Shown piece by piece: positions 60,014 through 64,000 of a DNA stretch of 64,000 nt (positions are counted from its first letter, which is position 1; each line of letters begins with the position of its first letter). The translations under genes were made by a program, and so were the position numbers. Location of the stretch: assembly GCA_002914845.1 (NCBI GenBank), contig JXTC01000014.1:1057293-1121292 (forward strand), given 5' to 3'. This DNA comes from Trema orientale (taxonomy: Eukaryota > Streptophyta > Magnoliopsida > Rosales > Cannabaceae). A model generated the notes under the pieces. It saw only the letters and a list, made by a program, of their open reading frames with translations, was not told the DNA's origin and searched no databases.

Positions 60014-60373
60014 GTGTGAACTGCACAAAAAATACCCTAAGGTTTGGGTATTCTGTAATTTAAACCTAAAGTTTGGATTCTACAAAATAATACCCTGAGA
60101 TTAAGAATTTCTAAAAATTAATACCGTGTGTTGACTTTTTGAATAACTCTAATTGATAAAAGACAATAATATCCTCAAAATTAAAGAGAATAATAGGGAC
60201 TAATCTAATTTTAATTAAAGATGTTTTTTAATTACTAGAATTGGTTAAAAAGTCAATTCAATATATTAATTTTCTGAAATTCTTAATCTCATGATATTAT
60301 TTTGTAGAGTCTAAACTTCAGGTTTTAAATTGCAGAATACCTAAACTTCAGGGTATTTTTTCACAAATCACCC
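60014..60373. mobile_element. Long-TIR MITE family C, copy 2
   Basis: Starts GTGTGAACTGCACAAAAAAT and ends TTTTCACAAATCACCC. The terminal 75-80 bp are inverted repeats (ACCCTAAGGTTTGGGTATTC and, inverted, ACCCTGAAGTTTAGGTATTC). Same family and orientation as 44239-44601. Confidence 0.75.
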
Positions 60374-61075
60374 TAAAAACAAATTGTAGTTAAGATTGCA
60401 CTCATAAATGAAAAATTATTTTGTTATATAAATAATTTTTTAGTCATGGATTGTACCAAACACGTTACAATCTTAAATATTCTAACTAATAATCCAATCT
60501 AGTCCAATCTAATCCAGTGTGCCAAACGGGCTCTTGCACAGGTTAAGGACCCCAACTAAAGAGGTGCTTTGCTTCAGAATGACTTTTTTATAATCATATT
60601 TTTTTACTTCTCTAAAACTTATTGGTCAGAGAAATAATTTGGTTTTCTATACTTCCCCTTTTATAGCTATTAGGAATCCTAAGAGGAATTAAAAAGTCCA
60701 TTTATTCTCTTTTCTTCATTTTCCTTCACAAGGCATGAACTATTCTCTCCACACAAGCTATTTTCAAGCAAATCTACTTTTTTATTCCTAACATTAGGCT
60801 TCGTTTAGCTGCAAGTTGGACTTCTTCTTTTTTTTTTTGAGGGGTTTTTTCGTCGTTTTATCAAGGTAATTTTGTTTTTTTTTTTTTCTTTGGCTTCGTT
60901 TAATATGCAAGATAGGATAGAATAGGATTGGACTATTTTACATAATTAAATTGGATTAGATAGGATAAGATATGATTATAGTCTAATCATATCTCATGTA
61001 TGGTGTGCTATTTTTTGTTATGATAGAATTAACATATTAGTTTTAACTAAATAACAATTTTGAGGTTTAATTAAA
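60374..61075. other. Intergenic, MITE ends
   Basis: TCTAATCCAGTGTGCCAAACGG at about 60508 and GGCTTCGTTTAATATGCAAG at about 60891 are transposon-end-like. No gene. Confidence 0.35.
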
Positions 61076-61372
61076 TAGAAAAATATCACTTTTAAAATTT
61101 AATTTAGAAAATTACCATTTTAAAACTCAATTTTATAATAATACCATTTTTAAAAAATTATTTACAAAAAAACCATTTTAAAAAATATATTTTAAAATAT
61201 ACCACTTTTAAAACTTAATTTGGAAAGAAATCATTTTCATAAAAATATTTGCAAATACCACTTCTAAAAAAATATTTCGAAAATACCATTTCTAGTTTTA
61301 CAACTCTCAAAAGGTAATATCGAAAATACCACTTTTAAAGTTTAATTTCCAAAAGTACCATTTTTTACTACT
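61076..61372. repeat. Degenerate tandem repeat, period about 35-40 bp
   Basis: Seven to eight units vary around AAAATACCACTTTTAAAATTTAATTT. Isolated phrases of the same kind occur at about 14210 and 14565. Confidence 0.6.
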
Positions 61373-61680
61373 TAAAAAAATATTTTATTATTTTCAATCA
61401 AATTTTTAATCCTTCTCAATCCCAAATTCTCAATAAGATAAGATTATTACCTTCTAAGGATATTATTTTTGGAGTGGATTATTTAAAGAGGAAATTAGAA
61501 AAAACACAGGAGTTTTAGAAAATAATAACACATATACGGTGCCTACCTTTCACTTACTTTGATACGGTGTTTTTCAGAAAAATACCAATATTTTGCCCCT
61601 TTTCTTCTTCTGTTACTCTCAATGTATTTGCTTAGATCTAAGGAGCCGGTGACTCTGTAGAATCCCACAATACAACTTGA

Positions 61681-61882
61681 TGCCTAAGACGAGCTGAGAA
61701 AGTTGATGATGAAGCCTATGAGCCAATTGAAGCTTTGGAATCCTCCAAGCTTATCAATAGCCTGGACCCATACCTGTCCAAGCTGGTTCTAACAATGAAC
61801 CGAGATGACCCATGTCACTAACTTCCTCGAGAGGGAACTTCATCATTGAAGATGTAGATGAGATTATGAGGCATAACCATCA
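61681..61882 (+). pseudogene. Broken protein-coding fragment of unknown family
   Basis: One frame is open from 61681 to a TAA after DPCH and reads RAEKVDDEAYEPIEALES and SSKLINSLDPYLSKLVLTMN. After a change of frame it continues as TNFLER, then FIIEDVDEIMRHNH up to 61882. The composition is clearly protein-like and unlike the surrounding AT-rich DNA, and the split across frames marks a pseudogene or exon relic. I have the impression of a conserved plant protein but cannot name the family. Confidence 0.55.
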
Positions 61883-62639
61883 ATTATTTCTTCCATTTAT
61901 TTTAGCTAACTATTTATTTTTGGATTTTGTTGCTAATTTAATCTCTTTGTTTGAATCTAAATATAATTGAATAAGACAAATATATCATGTTTACTAGTAA
62001 GTTTGAAAAATATTTTTTGGGTATTTGAATAAATTTGAAAGTTATAGAATGAGATGTAAATGAATATGGAGAATTTTGTTTATAGAGTTTCATGGAGTAG
62101 ATTCGGTGTTTTGGAATAACAAATTATTTCCCTAAGCACTGAAAAATTCTCCTAATTTGTATAACATGAAATGCATTTCATTGTCGATCATGATAATGGT
62201 TTTACTTAGTCTTATGATACATCTTCTAGTAATTGTTAGCCCTGAAAGAAGTTGATGTATAAGTTCCTAGGTTATGGGATCTTTGGACACTCTTATTATT
62301 AAAGGAAAGGATGGTTCTCACGTTTTTTTTAACTGGCAGCTTTCTAGATTTTTATCTCATTTGAAAATCATGTTTATTATTTTTTTTTTCTAATTATAAA
62401 TTTTGATAGCTTTGAATAAAATTCTCCTATTGATGTCATAAAATTAGTTTATGATGCTTGATTTGATATTGTTACTTGGATAGTCCTCCAAAGCTTAAAT
62501 CATAATAAAATGCAGGTCCTTCTGTTTGCCTACCTATTTCTTCTGTTTGTATTTCACTAATGTTGTTGATCTAACTCTTGTTTATGAATTTTACCAGAAT
62601 GCGAAGTTTTATAATTTTCTCTCTATGTATTGTCATTTT
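61883..62639. other. Intergenic, no gene seen
   Basis: AT-rich, no motif. Confidence 0.45.
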
Positions 62640-64000
62640 TAAACGTTTGGTTACTAGTAACATCAAGCTCAGATTCATCGACTGGTTATTTATTATTAGT
62701 AACAAAGAACTAAAATCTCTTTTTTTGTTTTTACTTTTCTCTTTATTTTACTTTGGTTACTAGTAGCAAAATTAGTATTTAAAAGCAACTATACATTCAG
62801 CCTAAGATTTTTTTGGGATTCAACATTGTCATCAAATGAAACCTGCAAGTTTAAGATTATTAGTAACTTGTAACCAGATTGGTTATTTATTACCAGTAAC
62901 TAAAGTAACTATTTAAAAACAAATAGTAGCTTATTATCCTTAAGAAAGGGAACAAAGGGTTAGTGCTTCATTGTAAAAAAGAAAAAAAATTTGAATCTGA
63001 GCTTAGTGTTTAGAGGGGACTTTTAGTACATAACTACTGGTAACTTGTAACCAGATTAGTTATTGGTTAGTAGTAATAAGTAATTAGTCAATGAATCTTT
63101 TGGTATTTGGAGGAGACTTTTAGTTCATGGTTGCTGGTAACTTGTATTCAAATTGGTTATTGATTATTAGTAACCAAAGTAACTATTTAAAAATAAAGAG
63201 TAGCTTATTATCCCTAAAAAAGAGGGGGGAAAGGGGGAGGGGGGGGGAAGGGAGGAGAGAGATTAGTGCTTCAATTTAAAAAAGAAAAAAGTTAAAAAGA
63301 ACAAATGATTAAAAAAAAAAGAAGGAAATAAAAAAAGAAATAACCGGTAACTATATTGGTTTCTAATAATGTAACTGATTACTAGTAACCAGAGTAACTA
63401 TTTTTTTTATTTGAAAAAAGTAGCTTATTATTCCTAAGAGGGGGAAAAGCAAAAAGGAAAATAGGATGTTGAAAGGGAAAAACGACTAAAAAAAGAAGAA
63501 AAAAAAAAGAGTAGCTAGTAACCATATTACTAGAAACCAAGTTTATAACTGATTATTAGTAACCAAAATAACCATTTTTTTTTAATTTTGAAAAAAGTAG
63601 CTCGTTATTCCTAATAGGGGGGAAAGACATGAAAGAAAATAAAAAGTAACCAGTAACTGATAACCAGTAACTAATAACCAGATTGTCTAGAAATTAGTAA
63701 CTAAACAGGTAACTAGTAACCAATAACAAATTTGGTAACTAGTAACTAGAAATTGGTAGTGGTAATTAGAAATCTGCAACTAATAATCAAATTGACAGTG
63801 AAAACCAGAAACTTGTAACCGAATTAGTAATAGCCAGAAACGTCTAATAACCAACTTGGTAGTGGTTATAGATTGTCTAGAAATCAGTAACTAAATGGGT
63901 AACTAATAACAGATTGTCTAGTTAGTAACTGATGACCAATAACCAATAACCAGATAGTCTAGAAATTAGTAACTAAACCGGTAACTAGTAACCAGATTGG
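62640..64000. repeat. Degenerate GTAACTAGTAACC array running off the window
   Basis: TAGTAAC / GTTACTAG phrases occur dozens of times. In the first part they sit in larger modules ending with AACTATTT...GTAGCTTATTATCC; these landmarks are at about 62926, 63200, 63420 and 63597, spacings of about 274, 220 and 177. From about 63640 the array is nearly pure short units, with a longer word AGATTGTCTAG at about 63680, 63870, 63911 and 63952. No ORF. The right boundary lies beyond the window. Confidence 0.75.
63224..63258 (+). other. G-rich tract with quadruplex potential
   Basis: Four or more runs of three to nine guanines separated by one to three bases lie within the terminal array. Such a tract could form a G-quadruplex on the plus strand. 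Confidence 0.6.

Noticed and set aside
62640..64000. Telomeric or interstitial telomere repeat
   Set aside because: The unit is TAACTAGTAACC-like, not TTTAGGG/CCCTAAA.

Overview
This window is AT-rich nuclear DNA from a flowering plant, almost certainly a eudicot. The evidence is spliced genes with plant-type GT-AG introns, a DYW-class pentatricopeptide repeat gene, plant-specific orthologues of PS1 and STOP1, and dense plant transposon debris. I cannot name the species from sequence alone.

Layout of genes: (1) the last two exons of a TMEM18-like gene on the + strand (243-618); (2) an intronless DYW-type PPR gene on the - strand (9046-11451), orthologous in sequence to Arabidopsis At1g25360; (3) a seven-exon PARALLEL SPINDLE 1-like gene on the + strand (16379-20150; FHA plus PINc domains, 1061 aa as spliced here); (4) an intronless-CDS STOP1-type C2H2 zinc-finger gene on the - strand (31732-33321) with an 830-bp intron in its 5' UTR; (5) a four-exon DFR/vestitone-reductase-like SDR gene on the + strand (55542-57361, 328 aa). 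From memory, TMEM18, PS1 and STOP1 lie close together on Arabidopsis chromosome 1 (about At1g34350, At1g34355, At1g34370), so the left half looks like a conserved microsyntenic block. The PPR gene interrupts it and the spacing is expanded by repeats. The genes share no pathway; they are ordinary independent plant genes.

The rest is repeat-derived. Recognisable items are a gag-only Ty1/copia-type LTR element with decayed gag (21891-24428), a 564-bp solo LTR (50090-50653), a non-autonomous Mutator-like element with a 9-bp target duplication (40381-42154) carrying a nested SINE, two further tRNA-derived SINEs with 14-15 bp target duplications (35659-35812, 44964-45146), a GC-rich tRNA-like dimer (about 31040-31270), several MITE families present twice, a duplicated block upstream of STOP1 into which an RNase H-domain retroelement fragment was inserted, and two eroded coding fragments. 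The right edge (about 62640-64000) is an unusual degenerate array built on GTAACTAGTAACC-like units that runs off the window.

I found no convincing previously undescribed system. The most interesting leads are the terminal array, the MULE/SINE nest with a GC-rich cargo-like segment, an orphan promoter-like cluster at about 51.7 kb, and possible spliced 3'-UTR exons behind the PPR gene. All splice models and coordinates were derived by reading, without transcript data.
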